Positions 1-7,400 are shown, numbered from the stretch's first letter. The stretch: 9,423 bases of DNA from Clostridia bacterium (GCA_017467225.1 JAFTSR010000235.1:1-9423), one strand, 5' to 3'. Notes: generated by a model from the letters alone, not told the origin. A program made the numbers and translations.

Positions 1-254
1 ACAGGATTGATGTTCTTCCCGTAGAAATTTCTCCGTTTTCGCCGTCCTTTTTGAGGCGGCGAAAGCAAAGTCTGCACTCGGCTCAAACCGCGCGCGTTTA
101 GCAAAAACGCGGAAGCGTTTTTGCGTGTAGCACGCGACCACCACGGGATACATAAGGGCAGAGCCCTTATGAACGTTTTCTTTGGTTCGTTTCTGTGTCG
201 TTTGACAAAGAAATGAACAATAATCCACTCAACGTTAGAATGCTTTGTTCGCAC
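1..254 (+). repeat. Dispersed multi-hairpin upstream element, copy 1 (left end cut by window edge)
   Basis: This stretch aligns along nearly its full length with the reverse complement of 3847-4095; its last part also matches 9360-9423. Positions 56-83 are identical to the copy 2 counterpart. In order it holds hairpin H0 (TTTCGCCG 37-44 with CGGCGAAA 57-64), H1 (GCAAAAACGC 101-110, loop GGAA, GCGTTTTTGC 115-124), H2 (CATAAGGGC 151-159, loop AGA, GCCCTTATG 163-171) and H3 (185-199 with 204-218: 15 pairs including one wobble and one mismatch). It ends in a conserved GTTAGA...GTTCGCAC block (235-254). It lies upstream of the von Willebrand lipoprotein gene and points toward it. No transposase or coding sequence is inside. 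Function is unknown: it could be a leader RNA, a palindromic mobile repeat, or both. Confidence 0.85.
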
Positions 255-311
255 TACCTATCCCCTCCCTGTAAATCAGCACCCCCCACCGCTGCATCCT
301 GCCTCAGTTGA
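213..311 (+). other. Possible 32-codon leader reading frame at the end of repeat copy 1
   Basis: The ATG at 213 lies inside the 3' arm of hairpin H3. It opens a 32-residue frame beginning MNNNPLNVRMLCSHYL. The matching frames in the other two copies read VNNNQINVRNLCSH (from 3888, -) and MNNKPIIVRALCSH (from 9401, -), so the pattern NN....VR.LCSH is shared. No good ribosome binding site precedes any of the three; only A-rich sequence is seen. Here the frame stops at 311 and is not in frame with the gene at 401. The peptide similarity may simply reflect nucleotide conservation of the repeat, so this is a candidate rather than a called gene. Confidence 0.2.
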
Positions 312-346
312 AAAAAATAAAAAAATTTCAAAAAACCGGGAACATT

Positions 347-370
347 TTGACACCATCGTACGTCTATAAC
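347..370 (+). promoter_or_regulatory. Candidate promoter for the von Willebrand lipoprotein gene
   Basis: A perfect TTGACA (-35 type) lies at 347-352 and a TATAAC (-10 type) at 365-370, about 30 bases before the start codon. The spacer is only 12 bases, clearly short of the usual 16-18, so this may be a coincidence in AT-rich DNA. An alternative -10-like TAGAAT lies further up inside the repeat at 236-241. Between the repeat and this site (255-346) there is a C-rich patch followed by an A-rich patch, and nothing else is recognisable. Confidence 0.25.
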
Positions 371-400
371 AGTACAAACATCAAAAAAGGAGGAAAGACG

Positions 401-1957
401 ATGTTATACACGAAAAACAACACCAAAAAACTCCTGTGCGCACTGCTGGCCGGCGTATTGCTATGCAGCCTTGCAGGCTGTAGCGCACCCGCCGAGGACA
501 ACCTGGCGCCCGGCGGAAATTATTACGACGCTGCCGACATGGACGTCGCATACGACGCACCTGCAGAGGCCGAGAGCGAGCAGCTCAAGGGCACCGAGGG
601 CGAGAACTATACCGAGATCGTGGAAAACGCATTCATCTCGACGGCGGAAAATCCCACCGGATATTTTTCCATTGATGCCAACACCGCCTCCTACCCCAAT
701 TTGCGCAGCCTGATCCAAAACGGCTATTCGGTTCCTGCCGATGCTGTGCGCGTGGAGGAAATGCTCAACTACTTTGATTACGACTACGACACGCCGACCG
801 ACGGCTCGGTCTTTGCGCTCAACGCAAGCCTGTTTGATACACCCTATAACGCACAGACCAAGCTGCTCACCGTCGGTCTTGCAGCACAGAAGGTCGAATT
901 TTCCGAAACCAAAAACAATCTTGTCTTTCTGATCGATACCAGCGGCTCAATGTTTGATGCCAATAAGCTGCCCCTGGTGCAGACGGCATTTACCATGCTG
1001 ACCGAAAATCTCAATCCCGAGGATCGCATTTCGATCGTCACCTACGCAGGCTCGCAGCGCGTGGCACTTGAGGGCGCGTATGGACACGAAAAGCTCAAGA
1101 TCAGCGCGGTCATCGAGGATCTGATGGCCGGCGGCAGCACGGCAGGCAGCGCGGGCATTACGACCGCCTACCAGCTGGCGGAAAAATATTTCATTGAAGG
1201 CGGAAATAACCGCGTCATCTTGGCGACCGACGGTGATTTTAACGTCGGCGTGACCGGCGTGGGTGAGCTGGAGCAGCTGATCGCCGAGAAAAGACAGAGC
1301 GGTGTGTATTTCTCGGTCTTTGGCGTCGGACGCGGCAATCTGCAGTCCGAGAAGATGGAAACGTTGGCGCTGCGCGGAAACGGCACCTACAGCTACATTG
1401 ATACGCCGACCGAGGCACGCCGCGCCCTGGTCGAGCAGATCGGCGGCAGCATGATCACAGTGGCCAAGGACGTCAAGGCAAGCGTGACCTTCAACCCCGA
1501 CTATGTTGACAGCTACCGCTTGATCGGCTACGAAAATAAGCTTTTGACGTACGAGCAGTTTGAGGATGACGCCACCGATGCAGGCGAGCTGGGCAGCGGA
1601 CATACCGTGACGGTGGTCTACGAGATCAAGCTGACCGATCAGGCCCTTGCCGCCTCGGAGAATCTGGCGCAGGTTCACATTAAGTATAAGCCGACTGCCA
1701 ACGTGGGCGGCGACGAGGCTGTGCAGGATCTGGTGCTTGACGTGCCGTGTGACACCTACCGCACCGAGCCGAGCGAGACGGATATCTTCGTCGCGTCGGT
1801 CATTGAATTTGCACTGCTGCTGCGCGATTCCACGTATGCCGCAGACGCTGACCTCAATGCACTGATCTCACGCATGGAGGCGCTTGACCTGTCCGCTGAC
1901 CCGTACAAGCAGGAATTCCGGGAGTTGGTCAGCTACTATCGCCAGACGAGGGATTGA
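401..1957 (+). CDS. YfbK-like von Willebrand factor A domain lipoprotein
   Basis: A 518-residue protein likely anchored to the outer face of the membrane. Residues 1-27 form a lipoprotein signal with lipobox L-A-G-C27. About residues 84-135 match the conserved N-terminal domain of YfbK-type proteins (GYFSIDANTASY, then VRVEEMLNYFDYDYDTP). A von Willebrand A domain follows at about 172-345 with an intact metal-ion-dependent adhesion site: D179-T-S181-G-S183, plus T276-D277 in LATDGDFNVG. The C-terminal part (about 354-515, KDVKASVTFNPDYVDSYRLIGYENKLL) resembles the DUF3520 region of the same family. The start at 401 is chosen because AGGAGG at 388-393 sits 7 bases upstream; the frame remains open to an ATG at 308, but that extension has no ribosome site and would bury the signal peptide. 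The role of this family is poorly known; metal-dependent protein binding at the envelope is inferred. It is probably cotranscribed with the next gene. Confidence 0.93.
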   Translation: MLYTKNNTKKLLCALLAGVLLCSLAGCSAPAEDNLAPGGNYYDAADMDVAYDAPAEAESEQLKGTEGENYTEIVENAFISTAENPTGYFSIDANTASYPNLRSLIQNGYSVPADAVRVEEMLNYFDYDYDTPTDGSVFALNASLFDTPYNAQTKLLTVGLAAQKVEFSETKNNLVFLIDTSGSMFDANKLPLVQTAFTMLTENLNPEDRISIVTYAGSQRVALEGAYGHEKLKISAVIEDLMAGGSTAGSAGITTAYQLAEKYFIEGGNNRVILATDGDFNVGVTGVGELEQLIAEKRQSGVYFSVFGVGRGNLQSEKMETLALRGNGTYSYIDTPTEARRALVEQIGGSMITVAKDVKASVTFNPDYVDSYRLIGYENKLLTYEQFEDDATDAGELGSGHTVTVVYEIKLTDQALAASENLAQVHIKYKPTANVGGDEAVQDLVLDVPCDTYRTEPSETDIFVASVIEFALLLRDSTYAADADLNALISRMEALDLSADPYKQEFRELVSYYRQTRD

Positions 1958-1978
1958 CACCGCATGAAAGGAGCCGCT

Positions 1979-2896
1979 ATGAAAAAGCTTATCATCGTAT
2001 TGCTGGCGGCGTGTTTGCTGCTTGTCGCCTGTGCGCCGCAGGAGGAGGTGCCGCCGTTGCCCTCCTTGCCGGACAGCGCGACGGAAAACGTGCGCACCTT
2101 GGGCTTTAACACCTCCAAGCCGATCGAGAATGATAGCTACGACGGGCAGTCCTGCCGTTCCGTGGTCATATCGCACTATCTGTTTTTCAGCGGCGACCGC
2201 GAGCAAGGACTGTCACATATCGAAATCTCCCACAGCGACATCCCGCTCCTTGGCGTGGTCGCCATGGGACGGGCGCTGCCGCACGAGGTTGTGGACGGCA
2301 AAAAGGTGTTTTATCTCATTCCGAGTGAGCAGGAGCTGTCCTTGATGCAGCAAATGCCGAATATGCGCATCCAGTTGTTTTTGGACAGCTCGGTGAGCGT
2401 TGACCGGGGAGCGCTGTCCATCCGTGACGCGTATGAAAACGAGGTCTGGTTGTGGAGCGGTGAGTTTTTGCTCAACGGCGAGCCGCAGCGGCTGCTGCTC
2501 TCAGACCAGATTGAGCGGGTGGCGGCGTTGCCGACCTTTGGCTACCTGCCAAAGGGTTGTCTGCCCACGCCGGAGGTCAAGGCCTTCCCGGACGGACGCT
2601 ACACGCACGATTATACCATGTTCTCGCAGCTGTACGCCACGCCGTCGAGCGGAAAATTCGAGAAGACCATGCAGTACGAAATGGCGAGTGGAAATTTCTG
2701 CGATATTCAGCTGTACACGCACAAGGGCGTCAACTATTACGTCGTCGAGAGCTGGCCTTCGGGGCCCGACGTGAGTGAGGAGTCGCACGAATTCTCCATC
2801 CGTTGGGAAACGAACGGCTATGAATACCGCTTCCGCCTCGGCCGCTTCATCACCGCGCATGACGAGGCGATGGGGATCATTAAGGGTATTGAGTAA
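1979..2896 (+). CDS. Lipoprotein of unknown function, weakly DUF4367-like C-terminus
   Basis: A 305-residue protein with a short lipoprotein signal (MKKLIIVLLAACLLLVAC, lipobox L-V-A-C18) and a Pro/Glu-rich linker, so it should be tethered outside the cell. The start at 1979 is preferred over the in-frame ATG at 1964 because AAAGGAG (1967-1973) lies 5 bases before it and the signal peptide then begins correctly. No catalytic motif is visible. The segment GYLPKGCLPTPEV from about residue 188, and the C-terminal pattern of an aromatic-rich strand followed by a helix (YEYRFRLGRFITAHDEAMGIIKGIE), resemble DUF4367-type extracytoplasmic domains; this assignment is weak. The gene begins 21 bases after the von Willebrand gene on the same strand and ends just before a strong hairpin, so the two form an operon and may act together at the cell surface. 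Confidence 0.88.
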   Translation: MKKLIIVLLAACLLLVACAPQEEVPPLPSLPDSATENVRTLGFNTSKPIENDSYDGQSCRSVVISHYLFFSGDREQGLSHIEISHSDIPLLGVVAMGRALPHEVVDGKKVFYLIPSEQELSLMQQMPNMRIQLFLDSSVSVDRGALSIRDAYENEVWLWSGEFLLNGEPQRLLLSDQIERVAALPTFGYLPKGCLPTPEVKAFPDGRYTHDYTMFSQLYATPSSGKFEKTMQYEMASGNFCDIQLYTHKGVNYYVVESWPSGPDVSEESHEFSIRWETNGYEYRFRLGRFITAHDEAMGIIKGIE

Positions 2897-2900
2897 AAGT

Positions 2901-2938
2901 GCGGGGGAAAAACTTTTTGAAAAAAGTTTTTCCCCCGC
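2901..2938 (+). terminator. Perfect 18-bp hairpin after the lipoprotein operon
   Basis: The arm at 2901-2918 (GCGGGGGAAAAACTTTTT) is exactly complementary to 2921-2938, with only GA between them. It starts 4 bases after the stop codon of the second lipoprotein gene. On the + strand it is followed by a C-run and then TTTT rather than an immediate U-tract, so it is either an imperfect intrinsic terminator or an RNA 3'-end stabilising hairpin. The fully symmetric arms also resemble a small palindromic repeat. Confidence 0.65.
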
Positions 2939-2960
2939 CCCCCTTTTCAAAAACTTTAAG

Positions 2961-3002
2961 AAAAAATGACCGGCGCACCCCGAAGGATACGCCGGTTTTT
3001 TG
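2961..3002. terminator. Bidirectional rho-independent terminator
   Basis: The stem ACCGGCG (2969-2975) pairs with CGCCGGT (2990-2996) and is followed by six T at 2996-3001, a standard intrinsic terminator for the + strand lipoprotein operon. Six A at 2961-2966 give a T-run on the opposite strand, so it can also stop transcription coming from the sugar isomerase gene on the - strand. This fits its position between convergent genes. Confidence 0.85.
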
Positions 3003-3019
3003 TCAAGTTTTTTGAAAGT

Positions 3020-3074
3020 CCAGAAACCTTTTGTTCACAAAAGGATTTTGGCGGGTTGCAGGGCAGAGCCCTGC
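3020..3074. other. Two further hairpins downstream of the sugar isomerase gene
   Basis: The arms 3020-3033 and 3038-3051 pair over 14 positions with one wobble and one mismatch (core CCTTTTG/CAAAAGG, loop TTCA). GCAGGGC (3058-3064) pairs with GCCCTGC (3068-3074) around AGA. Seen from the - strand the second hairpin begins 10 bases after the isomerase stop codon. Neither has a clean U-tract, so they are more likely 3'-end structures or parts of a palindromic intergenic repeat than independent terminators. Confidence 0.5.
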
Positions 3075-3084
3075 GTTCTCCTCG

Positions 3085-3810
3085 TCAAGCCTCCAGCGAG
3101 CGCAGGAAGTTGATGCAGCGGCCGACCTCCTCGATGCCGGTGGGGTCGCAGGTCTCGCTCTCGACGACCATCTTGAGTCCCAGCTCGATGGCCTTCTCAC
3201 GGACAGCGACGACGGGAGCCGTGCCCTCGCCCAGTGCCTTGCCGTGGCCGTCAGCGGAGCCGTCCTTGAGGTGGATGACGCGCATACGGTGCTTCAGGCG
3301 CTCCAACGTTGCGACGGGGTCCTGCTTGCCAACGTATGCCCAGTAGGTGTCGATCTCAAACTCAACGGTGGTCTTTTCCTCCAGTTCCTTGTGGATGAAA
3401 GCGCCGTAGGAGGTCTCGATGAACTCATGTGCGTGGTTGTGGTAGCCCAGCGTGATGCCGGCAGCGGCGAGCTTGGGCTGCGCCTCGTTGATCAGGTCGA
3501 TCAGCGCGTCCAGCTTCTCGCGGGTGGAGAGGTCTGCGCCGGGGATGATGATATTGGTGTTGCCGATGGTTTTGTGGTAGGCGATGGTCTCGTCGATGCA
3601 ATCGGCGGTCAGCTCCTGCCAGCCGGTATGGGTGCCGCTGACGGTAAGGCCGTTATCGTCGAGCATTTTTTTGACGTCCTCGGCGGAATTGCCGAAGAAG
3701 CCTGCAAATTCGACGAAGGAGTAGCCCAGCTCGGCTACCTTTTTGAGTGCGCCGGCAAGATCGGTGCCGGTGATGTCGCGTACGCTGTACATTTGAAGTC
3801 CGTAGTTCAT
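3085..3810 (-). CDS. Sugar phosphate isomerase/epimerase (xylose-isomerase-like TIM barrel)
   Basis: A 241-residue cytoplasmic protein without signal peptide, of the AP-endonuclease-2/xylose-isomerase-like barrel family, whose members interconvert sugars or keto-sugars with a bound divalent metal. Family landmarks are visible in order: MNYGLQMYSVRD on the first strand; E34 in FVEFAGFFG; H61 in GTHTGW; Y123-H-N-H-A-H-E129; EIDTYW with D154; V-I-H180-L-K-D183; and the late E217 in VVESE. Candidate metal ligands are E129, D154, H180 and E217. The length is slightly short for the family but complete. The start at 3810 has GAAAGGA 9 bases upstream; the frame stays open to 3906, but that extension is repeat-derived sequence. 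The exact substrate cannot be told. Relatives include epimerases acting on ketohexoses and inositol-type compounds and enzymes handling 3-keto-glycosides. It forms its own unit, with a leader resembling that of the URO-D gene at 9323. Confidence 0.92.
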   Translation of the reverse strand: MNYGLQMYSVRDITGTDLAGALKKVAELGYSFVEFAGFFGNSAEDVKKMLDDNGLTVSGTHTGWQELTADCIDETIAYHKTIGNTNIIIPGADLSTREKLDALIDLINEAQPKLAAAGITLGYHNHAHEFIETSYGAFIHKELEEKTTVEFEIDTYWAYVGKQDPVATLERLKHRMRVIHLKDGSADGHGKALGEGTAPVVAVREKAIELGLKMVVESETCDPTGIEEVGRCINFLRSLEA

Positions 3811-3846
3811 GGTGGTGATTCCTTTCGTGGTGGTATTTTTTTGTTT

Positions 3847-4095
3847 GTGCGAACAAAGATTTCTAACGTTGATTTGATTGTTGTTCACTTTTTTGGCACG
3901 CCCCAAAAAAGTGAACCGAAAAAAACGCGCATAAGGGACTGCCGTCCCTTATGTATCCCTGCTGCTTCGCGTGCTACCGCCAAACGATTCCATCGTTTGG
4001 CTAAATCGCACGCGGCTTTAGCCGAGTGCAGACTTTGCTTTCGCCGCTTCAAAGAAGACGGCGAAAACTGTAGGGTGTTCTACGGGGAGAATGGC
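3847..4095 (-). repeat. Dispersed multi-hairpin upstream element, copy 2
   Basis: The reverse complement of this stretch aligns with 1-254. Hairpins: H0 (TTTCGCCG 4039-4046 with CGGCGAAA 4059-4066, extended inward by CTTC/GAAG), H1 (3979-3988 with 3992-4001, ten pairs), H2 (CATAAGGGAC 3930-3939 with GTCCCTTATG 3944-3953) and H3 (GTTCACTTTTTTGG 3883-3896 with 3903-3916, a perfect 14-bp stem). Relative to copy 1 the H1 stem differs at five of ten pairs, every one compensated, and H3 is largely rewritten yet perfectly paired. The GTTCGCAC end lies 36 bases from the isomerase start codon. No promoter of standard form is seen in those 36 bases, so the promoter is probably inside or upstream of the element, which would place some of it in the mRNA leader. 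Confidence 0.85.
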
Positions 4096-4314
4096 GGTTC
4101 GGTCGTAGGGCATCGGCTTGTCTCCCACCGCCTCAAAAAGGACGGCGGAAAAACAAACCCGGTAGGGGAGGGCCTTGGTCCTCCCGCCCTAACGCAAAAC
4201 AAATTTTAGAGCCTAACTTGTAGGGTAGGGGCCCCATGGGGATGCTGCTGTCTGTTCAGATAGAACAGAACCGGTAAAAATTTTGCAAATAATTTTCCAA
4301 AAGTTTTTGGGGTT
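4096..4314. other. Intergenic stretch with small palindromes, no gene seen
   Basis: No convincing gene is present. Positions 4129-4147 are the exact reverse complement of 40-58 in repeat copy 1, so the H0 hairpin of the element appears a second time beside copy 2. A near-perfect palindrome lies at 4166-4185 (GGGAGG against CCTCCC), a GGGGCCCC run around 4227-4234, and a seven-pair hairpin TCTGTTC (4251-4257) with GAACAGA (4263-4269). None has a U-tract that would make it a clear terminator. The sequence may be older repeat debris. Confidence 0.45.
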
Positions 4315-4424
4315 CCAAGGGGCGATGTTTGACGTTTTCGGCTTGCCCGAAACGGCGGTGTCGAGCCGCCGAGGCAAACTCGTGGTCGCTTGCGACCATC
4401 TTTTTCTTCAAAAATCCCCCTTGG
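4315..4424 (-). other. Cloverleaf-like inverted-repeat structure downstream of the hydrolase gene
   Basis: CCAAGGGG (4315-4322) is complementary to CCCCTTGG (4417-4424) and encloses three separate hairpins: TTTCGG/CCGAAA (4336-4341 with 4347-4352), CGGCGG/CCGCCG (4353-4358 with 4366-4371) and TGGTCGC/GCGACCA (4383-4389 with 4392-4398). Together they make a four-way arrangement of about 110 bases. It begins 12 bases after the hydrolase stop codon in the direction of transcription. It is too long for a tRNA and lacks tRNA landmarks. It could be a 3'-end RNA structure, a small RNA, or an intergenic repeat; strand is assigned only from the neighbouring gene. Confidence 0.4.
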
Positions 4425-4436
4425 TCGCCGAAGGCA

Positions 4437-7400
4437 TTATTTCGTCGTCTCGTATCTGATACCGAACGGATGACCGTCGATCTCAAAGCGCAGTGAGAGC
4501 TTGCCGGAGCCGGCAACGGGAACCTCGATCGTGGTTTGCTCAAGATAGCCCAGCTCCTGGTCGATCGTTACGCGCATGGGCACCTTGCTGTCGTCGGTGG
4601 AGACGACGCTGACCGTGCCTGCGCGCCAGACGGACTGCTTGGTGTTGCAGACGGTGATCTTGGCGACGTTGCCCTCAAACTCGATCTGCATGATTTGACC
4701 GCCAACGTAGCGCAGAGGATACTTTTCTCCGGCCTTGGCGTTGGCAACGGCATAGTCGAGCAGCGTGTCGGCGTATGCGTATTCGGTGGCACTTGTCTGC
4801 TGCTTGTTGAGAATGGTGGCAGGATTGCCGGCCTTGTAAGCCGCAGCCAGCTTGGACTTGGTTGCCTCAAACATGCCGAAGATGCCGCCGTAATGATCGT
4901 CACGCTCGACAACAATCTCAACAACGTTTTTACGCTCGCCCTGGTTGATGAACTTGGGCGCATATTCGCGCAGCAGCTTGGTCACAGGACGGTCGGAGCC
5001 ATCGGGATTGAGAATACCGTAGTCGGAGTTCTCGCCCACACGGAAGCCACCTGCGTAGTACCAGCAGTACATGCCGGAGGTGTAAGCGGTCAGGCAGTAG
5101 TCCAGCGCGTAGCGGTAGTAATCGGCTTGCGTGTCGAGAAGTGCGGAGTTGGTATCGAAGTTGCCGTCGGGCGTGCCCTTCCAGACGTGGCGGCCGTATT
5201 CCTTCCAGACCACAGGTGCGTCGGGCTTGACGTAACGGGCATAGGCGTTGGCAAGCATAATCTGCAGATCGGCCTCGTCGCTCAGACCCAGACCGTAGCC
5301 CTCGGGCTCCATGAATGCCATGGTCGAGGCCAGACTCTGGAAGTCAAAGCACATGGCGGACGGCTTGTAGCCACCGCGCAGGCAGCTGCCGGACATGGAC
5401 ATGCGGAAGCTGAACAGCTGGTTGGGCGAGAGCGCCTGCATCGCGGGCATATGTACTTGCATATCGGCGGCGACCACCTCGTCAATAAAAGCGTAGTAGG
5501 CGGCAACCATTTTTCTGTAGTTATGGCTATTGCTGTCAATGTGATCGTTGGTGACCAGCGAGGCGCCGTTTTTAGAGGTCGATACCCAGCAGCCCCAGGC
5601 ATCCTGAGCCGCCTTGACGCTGCCATAGTTGTCGTTGATCCACTGCAGCCACTCGTCCTCCCAACGCTGGCGGCCGATGTACATACCGTTTTCCTCGTAA
5701 TTGTCGCCAATGCGAGGCTCCCAGGCGATGTCATACGCCACAACGGTGTCGTTTTCGTGGAAGTGCAGTCTTTGCACCAGCGTCTTGACCTGATCGTAGG
5801 AATAGTTCGAGCGCATCGGATATGCCACGGGGCGGATAGACAGATCCACGTAAAGACCCATCTGCTCGCACTTGTTGACCAGGTCGAGGATATTGTTGCA
5901 GTTCTTGACGTGATCGTAATAGCAGAAGATGGAAACGGCGTTCATGCCGATATCCTTGATGTGCTGCAGGTCGTACATGATGACCTCGGGGTCGTAGGAG
6001 GCATCGCTGATGTAGTGCTCAAACAGCGTGCCGTCCGGCTCAGCCACGCCGTAGGAGGGCATGTAGTTGACGCCGAACATGTTGACGATCTTGCCGTCCT
6101 TCTTGAAGTAGCCGTCCTCCATATAAACGTAGGAGCGCTCACTCTCGGGCTTGGCCTCCCAGTAGGAGATGTCCTGCACGATGGTATCGACGACCTTGTC
6201 GTCCACTGACAGCGTGACGACGGCGCGGTCGGGCTTGCCGTCCTTGATGGCGTGCTGCGTGCTCAGCGTCAAAATATTGTTCTTGACACGCTTGGGTGCA
6301 GTCTTGTTGGACAGCGTGGTAGAGAGCAGCTTGTCGCCCTCGTACAGCTCAATCTGAGCCAGCGGAACCGTGTCGCCGTAGGTTACGTAGGTCACGCCGG
6401 CCGTGATGCTCTCGGTGTCCTCGGTCACGTAAATGTGCTCGGTGGTACCGCCGTCAACGATGTACGCCTTGCCGCACATGGCACCGGCCACCTCGGCAAC
6501 GGCAGCAAGACCTGCTGCATTGTAGAAATCGTCCGACATCGCGCCGAAGGTGCCGACCATAGCACCCTCCAGCTTGCCGTTTTTACCGTTGACGCTGGTC
6601 AGAAGATGGATCCAGGCAGCGTAGCCGGAATGCAGACCCTTCTCGTCGGTGACGCGGATGAGAGGGATAAAGCGGTTGTTGGTCTTTTTGTCAAAGCCCG
6701 TGCCGGTTCTGCCGGGGTGGCAGGACAGGAGCGAGGAGGGAACGACGTAGTCGCGTTCGCTGATAAAGGTCTGGTTCTCGCAGGTCAGAAGCGAGGCGGC
6801 GTTGGTGATGGGATACTGCTCGTACATGGGCGACAGACCGTCGACGGCAAACGCCGTGGCTGTCATGGGAAGCGTGCGCTCGGTGGTGAACAGCGTCACG
6901 TCGGAAACGTAATAAGCGTAGCTGCCGACGCCAAGGCCCACAAACGAGTTGGCAAAGCCGATCTGTACCGAGCCAATATCAGAAAAGTCGGGAACGTCGC
7001 CCTTGGGCTGCGCACCGTCCTTCCACCAGGTGAAATCAGAGGGAGTCAGAATGTAATATGCCCAGTCATTGGAGGACAGCGCAACGGTGGAGTACCAACG
7101 GGCACCGTGGATATCCTTGATCTCAAAGATGAAGCTGTGCGTGGCGTCATTGTCGGGCTTGGCGTAAAAGCCGATGGCGTTGTAGCCCTCGCCCTTGACG
7201 TTGAGGCCGGAGAAATGCAGCATATCCCAGTTTTCCATGCGGTCAACGTAGTGGTACAGCTGTCCGTCGCTGCCGTCGTCAAGTCCGTAGTCATCCACGG
7301 TAGCCTCGTAGGCGTTATTCAGATGGCTGGTGGAACGGGTGTGCTTTCTAACAAAATTTTCATCGGAGAAGTTCAGGAGAATTTCCGTGTCGTCCTCGTC

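Noticed and set aside
308..400. N-terminal extension of the von Willebrand lipoprotein from ATG 308
   Set aside because: There is no ribosome site before 308, and the extension would place 31 polar residues ahead of the lipoprotein signal. AGGAGG at 388-393 supports the start at 401.
947..1678. 243-residue - strand frame inside the von Willebrand gene
   Set aside because: It is the antisense shadow of a gene with intact catalytic and structural motifs, and has no motif of its own.
3811..3906. N-terminal extension of the sugar isomerase from 3906, and the similar extension of the URO-D protein from 9419
   Set aside because: Both extensions translate the shared repeat and are not part of the folded enzyme families; good ribosome sites precede the internal starts at 3810 and 9323.
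3031..4209. 392-residue + strand frame spanning the isomerase and repeat copy 2
   Set aside because: It is antisense to a well-supported TIM-barrel gene and then runs through hairpin repeat sequence; the translation resembles no protein family.
3847..4424. CRISPR array or tRNA cluster suggested by the many hairpins
   Set aside because: No regularly spaced direct repeats are present; the palindromes differ from each other, and no tRNA anticodon arm, T-loop or CCA-type features can be found.
4256..4543. 95-residue - strand frame overlapping the hydrolase C-terminus and the cloverleaf region
   Set aside because: It is out of frame with the hydrolase, lacks a ribosome site, and its second half just translates inverted-repeat sequence.
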